Position numbers and translations under genes: made by a program | From: JAALLB01 sp017643495 | Lineage (GTDB): Bacteria > Pseudomonadota > Alphaproteobacteria > Rhizobiales > Rhizobiaceae | Direction: 5' to 3' | Length of the DNA stretch: 64,000 nt | Assembly: GCA_965216105.1 (NCBI GenBank) | Contig: OZ244147.1 | Coordinates: 744,001 to 808,000, forward strand | Notes under the pieces: generated by a model | Seen by the model: the letters and a program-made list of their open reading frames with translations, nothing else | Database searches by the model: none | Told to the model about the DNA's origin: nothing | Shown here: positions 52,891 to 61,576 of the stretch, piece by piece | How the letters are laid out: each line of letters opens with the position of its first letter | Numbering within the stretch: position 1 is the stretch's first letter

Positions 52891-53445
52891 ATGCCACAAA
52901 TCACACCGACCTCGCTTCCCGATGTGGTGGAAATCACGCCTGAGAGATTTTCTGACGAACGGGGTTTTTTCTCCGAGGTTTACAATGAGGCAGCCTTGAA
53001 GCAGGCAGGAATCGATTGTGAATTTGTCCAAGACAATCATTCATTCTCTGCTTCTAATCGAGTGTTGCGTGGCCTGCATTTCCAGTCTCCGCCATTTGCC
53101 CAGGCAAAACTTGTGCGCGTTACGCGTGGCAGTGTGATGGATGTGGCAGTTGATATCCGTCCCCGTTCCCCGACCTTCAGGCAATGGGTGCGCGTCGAAG
53201 TCTCGGCCAAGAAATGGAACCAGGTTTACATACCGGCCGGGTTTGCCCACGGGTTTGTCACCCTCGAACCCGACACCGAAGTCCTGTACAAGGTTTCGGC
53301 AGCCTATTCCGTGAAACATGAGCATGCGATCCGTTATGATGATCTGGCACTGGGAATAGACTGGGGCGTTGACCTTTCAAAGGTGATCTTGTCTGACAGG
53401 GACAGGGAGGCTCCCCTGTTTTCGGAAATTGAAAGCGGGTTTTGA
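52891..53445 (+). CDS. rfbC: dTDP-4-dehydrorhamnose 3,5-epimerase
   Basis: This 184-residue cupin converts dTDP-4-dehydro-6-deoxyglucose to its L-rhamno isomer. Hallmarks are ERFSDERGFFSEVYN, the catalytic His region RVLRGLHFQSPPFAQAKLVR, and YIPAGFAHGFVTLEPDTEVLYK. RfbD follows 61 bases downstream; RfbA and RfbB are not in the window and must be elsewhere for rhamnose synthesis. It supplies a sugar for the surface polymer. Confidence 0.96.
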   Translation: MPQITPTSLPDVVEITPERFSDERGFFSEVYNEAALKQAGIDCEFVQDNHSFSASNRVLRGLHFQSPPFAQAKLVRVTRGSVMDVAVDIRPRSPTFRQWVRVEVSAKKWNQVYIPAGFAHGFVTLEPDTEVLYKVSAAYSVKHEHAIRYDDLALGIDWGVDLSKVILSDRDREAPLFSEIESGF

Positions 53446-53506
53446 TGATGGCCATGCCTGTTTGCAACTGCCTGCTTTCTGACCTGAAATCGTTGACAGG
53501 ATTGCA

Positions 53507-54385
53507 ATGAAACTTCTTGTGACAGGAAAGCAGGGCCAGATTGCGCGATCGCTTCAACATGTCTTGAAAGACGAGGCGGGAGTTGAAGCTGTTTTCACCG
53601 GGCGTGAAATGCTTGATTTGGCGGATGCGGCGTCAATTGACAGGACAGTCAAGCAGGTGAAGCCCGACATTATCATCAGTGCGGCAGCTTATACCCAAGT
53701 CGATGAAGCCGAAGACAATCCCGGGCAGGCGCTGTTGGTGAATGGTGACGGACCTGCCCACCTGGCAGCTGCTGCATGTGGTGTCGGGGCAAAGATCATT
53801 CATCTTTCCACCGACTATGTGTTTGACGGCAAACAGGCTGGCGCATACAGGGAGGATGCGCCGGTCAATCCGGTCACGGTTTATGGAAAGAGCAAGCTTG
53901 AAGGTGAAAATGCGATCCGTCTTGCCCTTGATGACCATGTCATCCTGAGAACTGCATGGGTCTTCAGCCCCTATGGCAAAAATTTCATGAAAACCATCCT
54001 CAAGCGGGCCGGTTCGGGCGATGACCTCAATGTTGTGTGCGACCAGACCGGCAATCCCACCTCGGCACTGGATATTGCCGGGGCGATAGTTGCAATTGTT
54101 CTTGCCACACGCGACGGATCAGGCCGCTGGGGCGAAACTTACCATTTTGCTGGACCTGAGCAGATGGCATGGGACCAATTCGCACGCATGATCATGGAGG
54201 TTAGCGCCAACAATGGCGGAGTTTCCGTGCCGGTGAACTCCGTTTCCTCCTCTCAGTATCGCACGAAAGCAACCCGTCCGGCGAATTCCAGCCTGGATAG
54301 TGGCAAGTTTCATGCCCATTACGAATACAAGGCAAGGCCCGTCCGTCCTGCCATTGAAGAAGTGTTGTCCGGGCTGAAGAATTGA
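53507..54385 (+). CDS. rfbD: dTDP-4-dehydrorhamnose reductase
   Basis: This 292-residue SDR completes dTDP-L-rhamnose synthesis. Motifs are LLVTGKQGQIARSLQHVL, SAAAYTQVDEAEDNP, STDYVFDG and the YGKSKLEGE catalytic pair. GTG and ATG codons are close, but ATG at 53507 gives the standard N-terminus. It forms an operon with rfbC and converges on the coiled-coil gene at 54476. Confidence 0.96.
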   Translation: MKLLVTGKQGQIARSLQHVLKDEAGVEAVFTGREMLDLADAASIDRTVKQVKPDIIISAAAYTQVDEAEDNPGQALLVNGDGPAHLAAAACGVGAKIIHLSTDYVFDGKQAGAYREDAPVNPVTVYGKSKLEGENAIRLALDDHVILRTAWVFSPYGKNFMKTILKRAGSGDDLNVVCDQTGNPTSALDIAGAIVAIVLATRDGSGRWGETYHFAGPEQMAWDQFARMIMEVSANNGGVSVPVNSVSSSQYRTKATRPANSSLDSGKFHAHYEYKARPVRPAIEEVLSGLKN

Positions 54386-54475
54386 CAAACTGCCGTTTAC
54401 GGATCAGGGAGCGAAAGTCATCGTATTGCCGCGGTTATGCGCGGAAATCCATGGCTTCCGGTTTGCTGTGCCTGA

Positions 54476-56146
54476 CTATTGCCGTTCGATGATGATTTCG
54501 GAAATTCTCGCAGTGAGGTGACGTGAATCCGGTTCGCCCCGTTCTGCCGGTGAAACGGCCTCGGGAAACTCCAGTACCAGTTCTCCCGGCTCGCCGGTTG
54601 CCTTGCCTACCTTGAAGCTGGCTTCTATCTCAGCCGGGAAGGGGGAAACACTGGAGTCGAGTTTTGCCCGTGTCCGCTTCCACATACCCAGAGGGCCGTG
54701 CAGGTTGGTGCGCAGGTTGCTCTTCGTGCGAAGCTTGGCGTTGTCGACCGAGATTTCCATCCGGTCGAATATTTTTCTCGACATGGTGGACACGACATTC
54801 ATGGTCAGCTTGTAGCGCCCTTCAGACAAGGAAGGCAGGCGAACGGTGGAACGGGTGCCCGGTCCTGCCCAGCGGCCATCGTGTTCAGGATCATACCAGT
54901 TCATGCCATTGATGAACTGGCGCATGTCTATCCTGATTTTCCCTGATTGGGGCGGCCGGTTTGTATCCCTGGTTGCAGGGGCAGGTGCGGCGGGCGGAGC
55001 AGCGTCCCCCGCAGCAGTTTCACTTTTTTCTGAATCCGCTTCCTTGCCGATTTTTGCAGACAGTTGCTGGGTCTGTTTGAACTGGTATTCCAGCTCTTCC
55101 TGAACCTGTTCTATCTGGAGTTGCAAGAGTTCGTTTTCAGCCTTGATCTGCCTGAAGTCTTCTGCCTCAGTCAGTGAGGTTTCCTTTTCCCTGGCAAGCT
55201 TGTCCTTATCCTCGGAAAGTGCCTCTTTTTCTTTGGCAAGCACCTCTTTTTCATCCAGCGCTTCCTGCAATGCTTGTCTGGTCTCCTGCCCTTCCCGGTA
55301 CAGCGTTTCCAGTTCTTCCTGTACGTTTTCAAGCTGGAGGGTGAGAAGCTCGTTATCCGATCGTGCCTGCTCGAGTTCCCGTGCTGCAGAAAGATGCTCT
55401 GCGAGAATGCCGGTGAAATCCGGGGGCGTGTTGCTGCCATGGGTGCCACGGCAATCCGCCATCGCCTCGAGTTCGCCAAACACCCGTGCAGTCTGGCTGT
55501 CGGGATCGGAAAACGCAGGAGAGACAAGTGAAAGGATCGGCGACAGTTCACCGGTTTCAAGAGCATCGAACGAGAGCGTATCCGTGTCCAGTTCGAGTTT
55601 TGAAGATAGAGCTGCCTTCAATTTGTCCGGGTCGGCCTTGATTGCGTCGATGTTTGCCAACAGGCACCGGTCTTGATGGTCACTGTAGAAACGCAGCAAC
55701 GCATCGTTGAAGTCCTGCCATTCCCCGAGCAATGCGTCCATTTGTTCCCGGGCGTTCTCACCATTTGCGATATCAAGCCCTGAAACTGCATGGCATGGAT
55801 CGGAATAGAAAAGGGCAAAACGGGCGCCGGGTTCAAATTCAGCCCAGAATTCCAGCAACGGGAGTATCCGGTTGTCCGTCCAGCCCCAGTGGTCCTGTTC
55901 CGCATTGGCAATGACAAGTTCGGCGGCTTTCATCTGCCATGCCTTGCCGATCTTTTCAGGCGGGATTGCCTTGAATGAATTCATCTCCCGCTTGACATAT
56001 GCGGCACGCAGTTTTTTGCACAGATCATGCGGGTCGGGTGTGTCACCTGTTGCCGGTACCGGTGAATTTACCCCCGCGGTTACCAGCATCTGCTGAACCA
56101 TGTTGCAGTGGGATTTCAGATAAGACGTTGTGATGATGAGAGACAT
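54476..56146 (-). CDS. Coiled-coil protein with degenerate sulfotransferase-like head
   Basis: This 556-residue cytoplasmic protein opens SLIITTSYLKSHCNMVQQML, which has the beta-loop-helix layout of the sulfotransferase PAPS loop but lacks the usual RSGTS residues. WQMKAAELVIANAEQDHWGW and SDPCHAVSGL fit other sulfotransferase blocks, so it may be inactive. Residues about 255-380 are long coiled coils with heptads (ETLYREGQETRQALQEALDE and later KAENELLQLQIEQVQEELEY). The C-terminal 140 residues form a beta-rich domain ending in LTARISEIIIERQ. ATG at 56146 starts directly at the first strand; the longer frame is unsupported. It is divergent from the FkbM-like coiled-coil gene and could scaffold or gauge the polymer machinery. 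Confidence 0.75.
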   Translation of the reverse strand: MSLIITTSYLKSHCNMVQQMLVTAGVNSPVPATGDTPDPHDLCKKLRAAYVKREMNSFKAIPPEKIGKAWQMKAAELVIANAEQDHWGWTDNRILPLLEFWAEFEPGARFALFYSDPCHAVSGLDIANGENAREQMDALLGEWQDFNDALLRFYSDHQDRCLLANIDAIKADPDKLKAALSSKLELDTDTLSFDALETGELSPILSLVSPAFSDPDSQTARVFGELEAMADCRGTHGSNTPPDFTGILAEHLSAARELEQARSDNELLTLQLENVQEELETLYREGQETRQALQEALDEKEVLAKEKEALSEDKDKLAREKETSLTEAEDFRQIKAENELLQLQIEQVQEELEYQFKQTQQLSAKIGKEADSEKSETAAGDAAPPAAPAPATRDTNRPPQSGKIRIDMRQFINGMNWYDPEHDGRWAGPGTRSTVRLPSLSEGRYKLTMNVVSTMSRKIFDRMEISVDNAKLRTKSNLRTNLHGPLGMWKRTRAKLDSSVSPFPAEIEASFKVGKATGEPGELVLEFPEAVSPAERGEPDSRHLTARISEIIIERQ

Positions 56147-56381
56147 GACATCATGGAACCGGTTGATCTGGCATATGTGGGTATAATGATATGTGGCGGG
56201 TTTCAACCCGGATCATCTAATCGGTGCCCGGGAAAAACATTCTTACAGGTGATGACAGCTTTCGATATACCCGCACCCTTGTTCGGGTGACATCCTGTGG
56301 CAAACCCCGATTGCCCCGGTGGTGCAACCTTTACGAATGTTCTGGCATGGGATAACCGTTTTACAAACGCAGTGGGACGTC

Positions 56382-57776
56382 ATGACCGAGCAGATTTCCA
56401 TCACTTCAAGCCTTTCCCTGCTTCAGCAGCTCTACCCCCCGAAACTGTTGTTGCATGTTGGTGCCGGAGGACCATCCGGGCCATTTCGTGCGTTCGCACA
56501 AACCGCACAGACCAGTATTCTGGTTGAGGCAGACCAGGAAAGGTTCGAGCGGCTCAGGACGCAGAACCATGATGTACGCTCAACAATTGTTCTGGACGCA
56601 GCGATTGGCCAACAGGACGGGCCGCAAACATTTTTTACCCATTCACTGGAAGGCGAAAGCGGGTTTGTGGATGCCGGATGCCTTTGCGCAGTCTGGCCCA
56701 ACATAGAGGCTGTGGGGCAAGAGCAGATCGAGCCACAGACAGCAAAGCAGCTTTTCGCAGACAAGGCGCTTACCGGCCTTGAAGTGTCCTCCTGCAACTG
56801 GCTTGTCATCGGTTGCCTGCCAGCCGTTGATATTCTCAAGGCCTGTGAGGATGTGCTGATAAATGCCGATGTCGTGTTTGTACGCGTCTATCTTCCATCC
56901 GGTGATGCAGCAAGCGGACTGGCATCTTCGTCGCGGCGGGCTGTTTTGTCGCTGATGCGGGAACACGGTTTTCTGGAACTGGGCGTTGAAACCGAAAGAA
57001 ACAAAAACCTCGGCATGGCTGTCTATGCCCGTGACTGGCGCATGACCGCCCATCAACGCACTGCAGAAACAACGCGGGAGATGCAGGCCCAGCTTCAGGC
57101 AGCCGATGAAGAGGCGGAAAACATCCGGGAGCGTTACCGCAAGGAACTGGCGGCCAAGGACAAGGAAGCCTCAGAAGCAAGGCAGAAGCACCAGGATGAG
57201 CTTCAGGTGGCCACGCAAAAGCTTGCTGAGGTGGAAAAGGCAAGTCAACTCTATCGCAAGGAACTTGAAGAAGCCAGAAGCGAGCTTGAGAATGCGGCCA
57301 GTAACCAACTGGCAGAGTTTGAAACCAGACTTGCTTCTGAAAAAAAGGCATTGCTGAGCGCGCAGAACGAATTCCAGGCGCTTAAGGCTGAAAGCGAGAT
57401 GGCTGGCAAAGCACATGAAGAGGCAAGGGCTGAGGCGGAATCTCTTGCTGCGAAACTTTCCCACGTTGAAGAAAGCCTGAAACAGGCCGAAGCAGACCGG
57501 GACCGTGCACAGTCTGAAATCTCGGCTGCCGGCGAAGCTGCAGAGATTGCCGGCAAACGGCAACAGGTGGCTGAAAACAATCTTGAGCAGATGCGTGAAA
57601 AATACGAAACGCTGGCAAGTGTCCACCTTGAGGCGGAGGAAAAACTGGTGACCCTTGGCAGGGACATACGGCGTATTCTTGCGGTGGCAGATGGTGCCGA
57701 AGATGAAACACCTGATGCGGATCCGTCTTCGAAACGCCGCGTCACGAAGTCGACACGAAAAGCTGCAAAAAAGTGA
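56382..57776 (+). CDS. Coiled-coil protein with FkbM-methyltransferase-like head
   Basis: This 464-residue protein's first 220 residues have the FkbM-type methyltransferase layout: LLLHVGAGGPSGPFRAFAQT as a SAM loop, ILVEADQERFERLRTQ, and VLDAAIGQQDGPQTFFTH. The usual DxEGxE site is missing (NWLVIGCLPAVDILKACEDV), so activity is doubtful. Residues about 225-440 are a continuous coiled coil rich in E, A, K and Q. It ends in a basic tail SSKRRVTKSTRKAAKK. It overlaps the sulfotransferase-like gene at the stop (GTGA). Together with the divergent 54476 gene it forms a pair of enzyme-head-plus-coil proteins, probably structural parts of polymer assembly. Confidence 0.75.
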   Translation: MTEQISITSSLSLLQQLYPPKLLLHVGAGGPSGPFRAFAQTAQTSILVEADQERFERLRTQNHDVRSTIVLDAAIGQQDGPQTFFTHSLEGESGFVDAGCLCAVWPNIEAVGQEQIEPQTAKQLFADKALTGLEVSSCNWLVIGCLPAVDILKACEDVLINADVVFVRVYLPSGDAASGLASSSRRAVLSLMREHGFLELGVETERNKNLGMAVYARDWRMTAHQRTAETTREMQAQLQAADEEAENIRERYRKELAAKDKEASEARQKHQDELQVATQKLAEVEKASQLYRKELEEARSELENAASNQLAEFETRLASEKKALLSAQNEFQALKAESEMAGKAHEEARAEAESLAAKLSHVEESLKQAEADRDRAQSEISAAGEAAEIAGKRQQVAENNLEQMREKYETLASVHLEAEEKLVTLGRDIRRILAVADGAEDETPDADPSSKRRVTKSTRKAAKK

Positions 57777-58597
57777 AAATGGTGACCGAGAGCAGGATAC
57801 CCCGCATTGCTGATGAACTTGCTGCCCGGGCACTCAATCCCGGAATTTCCGGCAAGTTGATTGATCAACTGCGCGCTGTTGAAGCCCGGTGTCCCAAACA
57901 GACCTCGCTTGATGAAATGCCGATCCGGACCATTCACCACCTTTCGTGTACGGGCGGTACACTTTTCACCAAATGCATTGCCGCCATGCCGAACACTGTC
58001 GTGCTGAATGAAATCAACCCGTTCAGTAAAATCATGATACCGAAGGGCAAGCCCCCGTTTACCCCGACAGACATGGTTGCGCTGGTTCGCCAAGGCGACC
58101 GCTCACTGGCCGATCACGATACAATAAAGGAACTGTTTCTGGACAATCTCGCAGTGCTCAGGAGAAAATGCTGGTTGACGGGGAGGGTGCTGGTGTTGAG
58201 GGACCACAGTCACAGCCAGTTTCTCCATGGGGAAATGGATGAAGCGATGCCAACATTGCGGGACATAGTTGCCGAGCGGTTTCCGGTGGTTTCTGTCGTG
58301 ACAACCCGCCAGCCGGAAAATGCCTTTGCCTCGATGGAAAAGCAAGGCTGGCATCGTCACTTTGCGCCGGCCACGTTCGAGGAATATGAGCGCCGGGTCC
58401 GGCAGTTTGAAGCGCGCTTTGGAGAAACGGAGATGTTTTCTTATGAAAAACTCACCCGTAACCCAGGCAAGGTGATAAAGGCGCTCTGCAAAGCCCTTGA
58501 CCTCGATTTTTCATCCGATTTTGAACAGACTTTCCATGCCTTCCGCTTTAGTGGAGACAGCGGCAGGGGCGGGAAGACTATAGTTTGCCGAGATTGA
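57773..58597 (+). CDS. Sulfotransferase-like protein
   Basis: This 274-residue protein shows a 5'-phosphosulfate-binding-like segment, TIHHLSCTGGTLFTKCIAAM (about residues 52-71). This is followed by a 3'-phosphate region, VVSVVTTRQPENAFASMEKQ (about 183-202), and EMFSYEKLTRNPGKVIKALC near the end. These match PAPS-dependent sulfotransferases with the SGGT variant of the P-loop. It would use PAPS made by CysD/CysNC encoded 5 kb upstream. GTG at 57773 overlaps the coiled-coil gene stop; ATG at 57779 is an alternative start. The acceptor is presumably the surface polysaccharide, inferred from context. Confidence 0.75.
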   Translation: MKMVTESRIPRIADELAARALNPGISGKLIDQLRAVEARCPKQTSLDEMPIRTIHHLSCTGGTLFTKCIAAMPNTVVLNEINPFSKIMIPKGKPPFTPTDMVALVRQGDRSLADHDTIKELFLDNLAVLRRKCWLTGRVLVLRDHSHSQFLHGEMDEAMPTLRDIVAERFPVVSVVTTRQPENAFASMEKQGWHRHFAPATFEEYERRVRQFEARFGETEMFSYEKLTRNPGKVIKALCKALDLDFSSDFEQTFHAFRFSGDSGRGGKTIVCRD

Positions 58598-58603
58598 GCC
58601 AGT

Positions 58604-60709
58604 ATGTTGATTTTATATACGACTTATTTTTCATGCGGAGACAAAGAGAGACAAAGTGAAATAGATTACTGCATAGAGAAAAATATAAATTCAGGATTTT
58701 TTGACAAGATTGTAATTTTTATTGATGACGATTCCGATATTCCATGGGCGAATGAATTCGTAAATGTTGTAAGAATTAAAAACAGGGTAACTTATAAAAA
58801 CTGGATTGAAGAATCCGGAAATTATCCTCCCCATTATTCAATATTTTGTAATTCTGACATCTACTTCAATGAAAGCATTCGCAAAACCAAAGACTATATA
58901 AAATCATGCTCAGATTTTATGGCTTTGTCGAGGTGGGAGCGGCAAGGAAATAATGAAACGCTTCATCTGAACCCAAAATGGTCACAAGATGTTTGGGCTT
59001 TTTATAGTAATGGCCAGATTTCCCGGCATCATGCACGAGAATTGGATTTTCCTGTTGGGGTCCCACGGTGTGATAATAAAATCGCCTATGTGTTCAGTAT
59101 GCGTGGTTGGAGGCTGTACAACCCTTGTTCTGAAATACGAACCTTTCATGTGCATGGATCGCAGAAAAGGGATTATTCGAAACGTCTTGATGCAACCTTG
59201 ATTGGCGGTGTTGCCTATGTGTTACCCAATAAGGGAATCGAGCCATCCCTTCTGGAAATTGACGTATGGGGACTGGACGTATCATTCATCAGCAAGGTGG
59301 AATTCAATCCAACGCTAGGACGTTGGTATCAGGAAGCGGGTGTAGAGCCGGTATCCAGTGAAAAGACAGCACAACAGCCAGCAAATTCAGGCTGGCCCAC
59401 AACTGAACCAGCTCGGCGAGAAGAAGACAAATTATATCCTTCAAATGCCCGGACTGGTTCAGGCATGAAGGATTGCGTAGCTGACAGTTTAACCCGATTG
59501 TCAGTTTTGAATGAAGGCACTCGCCTGTGTAATTATTCACTGGGATATGAAATATGGAAGCATGACGATTGCTTGCTGGTACAGTGGGGGTATTCGGCGA
59601 AGAGCCCCCAATTATTGTCAGAAGCAGAATGGGGCAAGCATCCTGAACTCGACTTGCTTGCAATACCACCAGTGGTCACGGCACATGGCAAATCCATCAC
59701 CACCGTTCCAAAATCCCAATCGGATGTTGATTTTTGGCAATATCCCTGCTCGACCGAGTTGCAGGCTTTTGAAAATCATCTTGAATTGAAAGCAGGTAGC
59801 AATATCGATTTCAACAACAGGATCGTGCGGACATACATCCCCATTCCCTGGGCCACCTATATCGACAAGAAAGAAGTTTCAAAAAAATTGCTCTCCAAAG
59901 CCAGGATCCATGTGGATATTCTCAATTCGATAGCTTCCAGGTTTGATTTTCAGCTAAGGGTTCATACGGTTTGTCAACATATCCACTGGCGCCGCATCCT
60001 TGAGACCGTGAAAGGGATTGGAGTGACGGATTTTCATGTTTCGCATAACGAACGTGATGCACAAGCCGGGATAGCGGCTCAAGGTCATGATCTAACCTTG
60101 CACAGCTGGCCCTTGATTGCTCCGAATATTGAAGTGCCCAGCCGCAGAAAGGGGCTTGTCGCGGGCATCCCTGTGGAAAACCGCAAGTATCTTGCCTCAT
60201 TCATCGGGGCGCACATGAAGCATTACAGGAGTGATATCAGGAAACGTCTGGCCAGGCTGAATGATGATGACATTGATAACGGGGAACTGTTTGTCAGGGT
60301 AAATGATGAATGGCATTTTGAGAAAAAGGTATACAAGGAACAGGTAGCCGGGGTGGCGCTGTCAGAGACTGAGTTGAGGCAGCAGGACGATGCCACAAGG
60401 GAATACAATGAGGTCCTTTCGCAAAGCATTTTTTCCCTCTGCCCCGAAGGCGCTGGTCCGAATACTTTGCGCTTCTGGGAGTCTCTTGCTGTTGGCAGTG
60501 TGCCGGTGTTGTTTGACAGTAAATGGGATATGCCAGTAATTGACGGATTCGATTACGATGAATTTTGCGTATTTGTCAAAGCAGAGGATATTACTGTACT
60601 GCCTGCCATATTGGAAAAATATTCAATCCACTCCCTGCGTTCCATGCAGAAAATTTCCATAATGGCATACGATGTAGCTAAAAAGATGCGATGTTTTGCA
60701 AACAATTAA
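58604..60709 (+). CDS. Two-part glycosyltransferase with C-terminal exostosin-like (GT47) domain
   Basis: This 701-residue protein's N-terminal third (MLILYTTYFSCGDKERQSEI, then FDKIVIFIDDDSDIPWANEF and IFCNSDIYFNES) looks like a GT-A fold with a D-x-D-like acidic site. The C-terminal third matches the exostosin domain: YNEVLSQSIFSLCPEGAGPN, LRFWESLAVGSVPVLFDSKW and FDYDEFCVFVKAEDITVL. Exostosins build heparan-type chains in animals and occur scattered in bacteria. The middle (about 230-400) is not recognised. The gene is notably A+T-rich compared with its upstream neighbours, so it was probably acquired. It follows the sulfotransferase-like gene by 6 bases. The product sugar is unknown. Confidence 0.82.
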   Translation: MLILYTTYFSCGDKERQSEIDYCIEKNINSGFFDKIVIFIDDDSDIPWANEFVNVVRIKNRVTYKNWIEESGNYPPHYSIFCNSDIYFNESIRKTKDYIKSCSDFMALSRWERQGNNETLHLNPKWSQDVWAFYSNGQISRHHARELDFPVGVPRCDNKIAYVFSMRGWRLYNPCSEIRTFHVHGSQKRDYSKRLDATLIGGVAYVLPNKGIEPSLLEIDVWGLDVSFISKVEFNPTLGRWYQEAGVEPVSSEKTAQQPANSGWPTTEPARREEDKLYPSNARTGSGMKDCVADSLTRLSVLNEGTRLCNYSLGYEIWKHDDCLLVQWGYSAKSPQLLSEAEWGKHPELDLLAIPPVVTAHGKSITTVPKSQSDVDFWQYPCSTELQAFENHLELKAGSNIDFNNRIVRTYIPIPWATYIDKKEVSKKLLSKARIHVDILNSIASRFDFQLRVHTVCQHIHWRRILETVKGIGVTDFHVSHNERDAQAGIAAQGHDLTLHSWPLIAPNIEVPSRRKGLVAGIPVENRKYLASFIGAHMKHYRSDIRKRLARLNDDDIDNGELFVRVNDEWHFEKKVYKEQVAGVALSETELRQQDDATREYNEVLSQSIFSLCPEGAGPNTLRFWESLAVGSVPVLFDSKWDMPVIDGFDYDEFCVFVKAEDITVLPAILEKYSIHSLRSMQKISIMAYDVAKKMRCFANN

Positions 60710-60739
60710 CCATATCTGATGAGCTAGTAAGGGGGCCGG

Positions 60740-61576
60740 ATGGCTTTTACTAAAATTCCGATCGTACCAGATTATATTTACAGTCCCCGGAATTCGGAGA
60801 ATGATATTCCTTATTTTGAACGTTCTTATCTTGAGCAAGTTAGGTTTTATGGGGACGATGTAAAAGAAACCGAATTACGCTTCGAATACGCTAAGCGTAT
60901 TGGTTATGCATGGATGAGTACCCTGGCGACACGGGTACCAGAACAAGATCAGGAATTTAAATTTTATGGAGACAACGGGTTTGCTTGGCCTGTTGATCAT
61001 TCACTTCTGAAAAATTGTGATTCACCTCTTTTTATATGTGCAGGGGCAGGAACAAATATATCATTTGAGCTTGAACTTGCTACGCTTTATCCTTCATCTG
61101 ATGTTTGGCTTTTGGACCCGTCGCCGCAATCTGTTCAGTTTGTTAATTCCCTTGACCTCCCATCCAATCTTCATTTTGAACCGGTGGGAATGAGTGACAA
61201 GACAGAGACGTTAGTCTTCCACAAGCCGTCAATTCAAGGGATTGGCTCTTTATCTGTTCTTGCTTTGAACCCCAGTGAACAAACATTTGAGTTACCCGTT
61301 GAGAATTTGGAATCTACTTGTAAGCGCGCCGGCAAAACTCCCCTGCAAATCGATTATTTGAAGTTTGACATTGAAGGATCAGAACATGCGGTAATTGAGT
61401 ATTTGGTCGAGAAGCAAATCTTTCCTAAACAGTTGACTTTCGAATTTGATCAACCCGTACCTCCTTGGACCATGGAAAAAGCCCTACGTACGCTTGTGTC
61501 TTGTGGATATGAACTCAGGTCAGTTTGGGGATTAAATGTGTATATGGTTCACAAAAATGAAGGCCAGGCAACTTGA
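60740..61576 (+). CDS. FkbM family methyltransferase
   Basis: This 278-residue protein has a SAM-binding loop, PLFICAGAGTNISFELELAT, the acidic strand VWLLDPSPQSVQ, and the FkbM hallmark DYLKFDIEGSEHAVIEYLVE (D-x-E-G-x-E). It probably O-methylates a sugar in the polymer. It is A+T-rich like its neighbours. Its stop overlaps the glycosyltransferase start (TGATG), so the two are coupled. Confidence 0.88.
   Translation: MAFTKIPIVPDYIYSPRNSENDIPYFERSYLEQVRFYGDDVKETELRFEYAKRIGYAWMSTLATRVPEQDQEFKFYGDNGFAWPVDHSLLKNCDSPLFICAGAGTNISFELELATLYPSSDVWLLDPSPQSVQFVNSLDLPSNLHFEPVGMSDKTETLVFHKPSIQGIGSLSVLALNPSEQTFELPVENLESTCKRAGKTPLQIDYLKFDIEGSEHAVIEYLVEKQIFPKQLTFEFDQPVPPWTMEKALRTLVSCGYELRSVWGLNVYMVHKNEGQAT

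Noticed and set aside
55143..55676. 177-residue Ser-rich frame antisense to the coiled-coil gene
   Set aside because: Serine and Ala runs are the expected antisense reading of Glu/Leu/Lys-rich coiled-coil codons; the sense gene is better supported.
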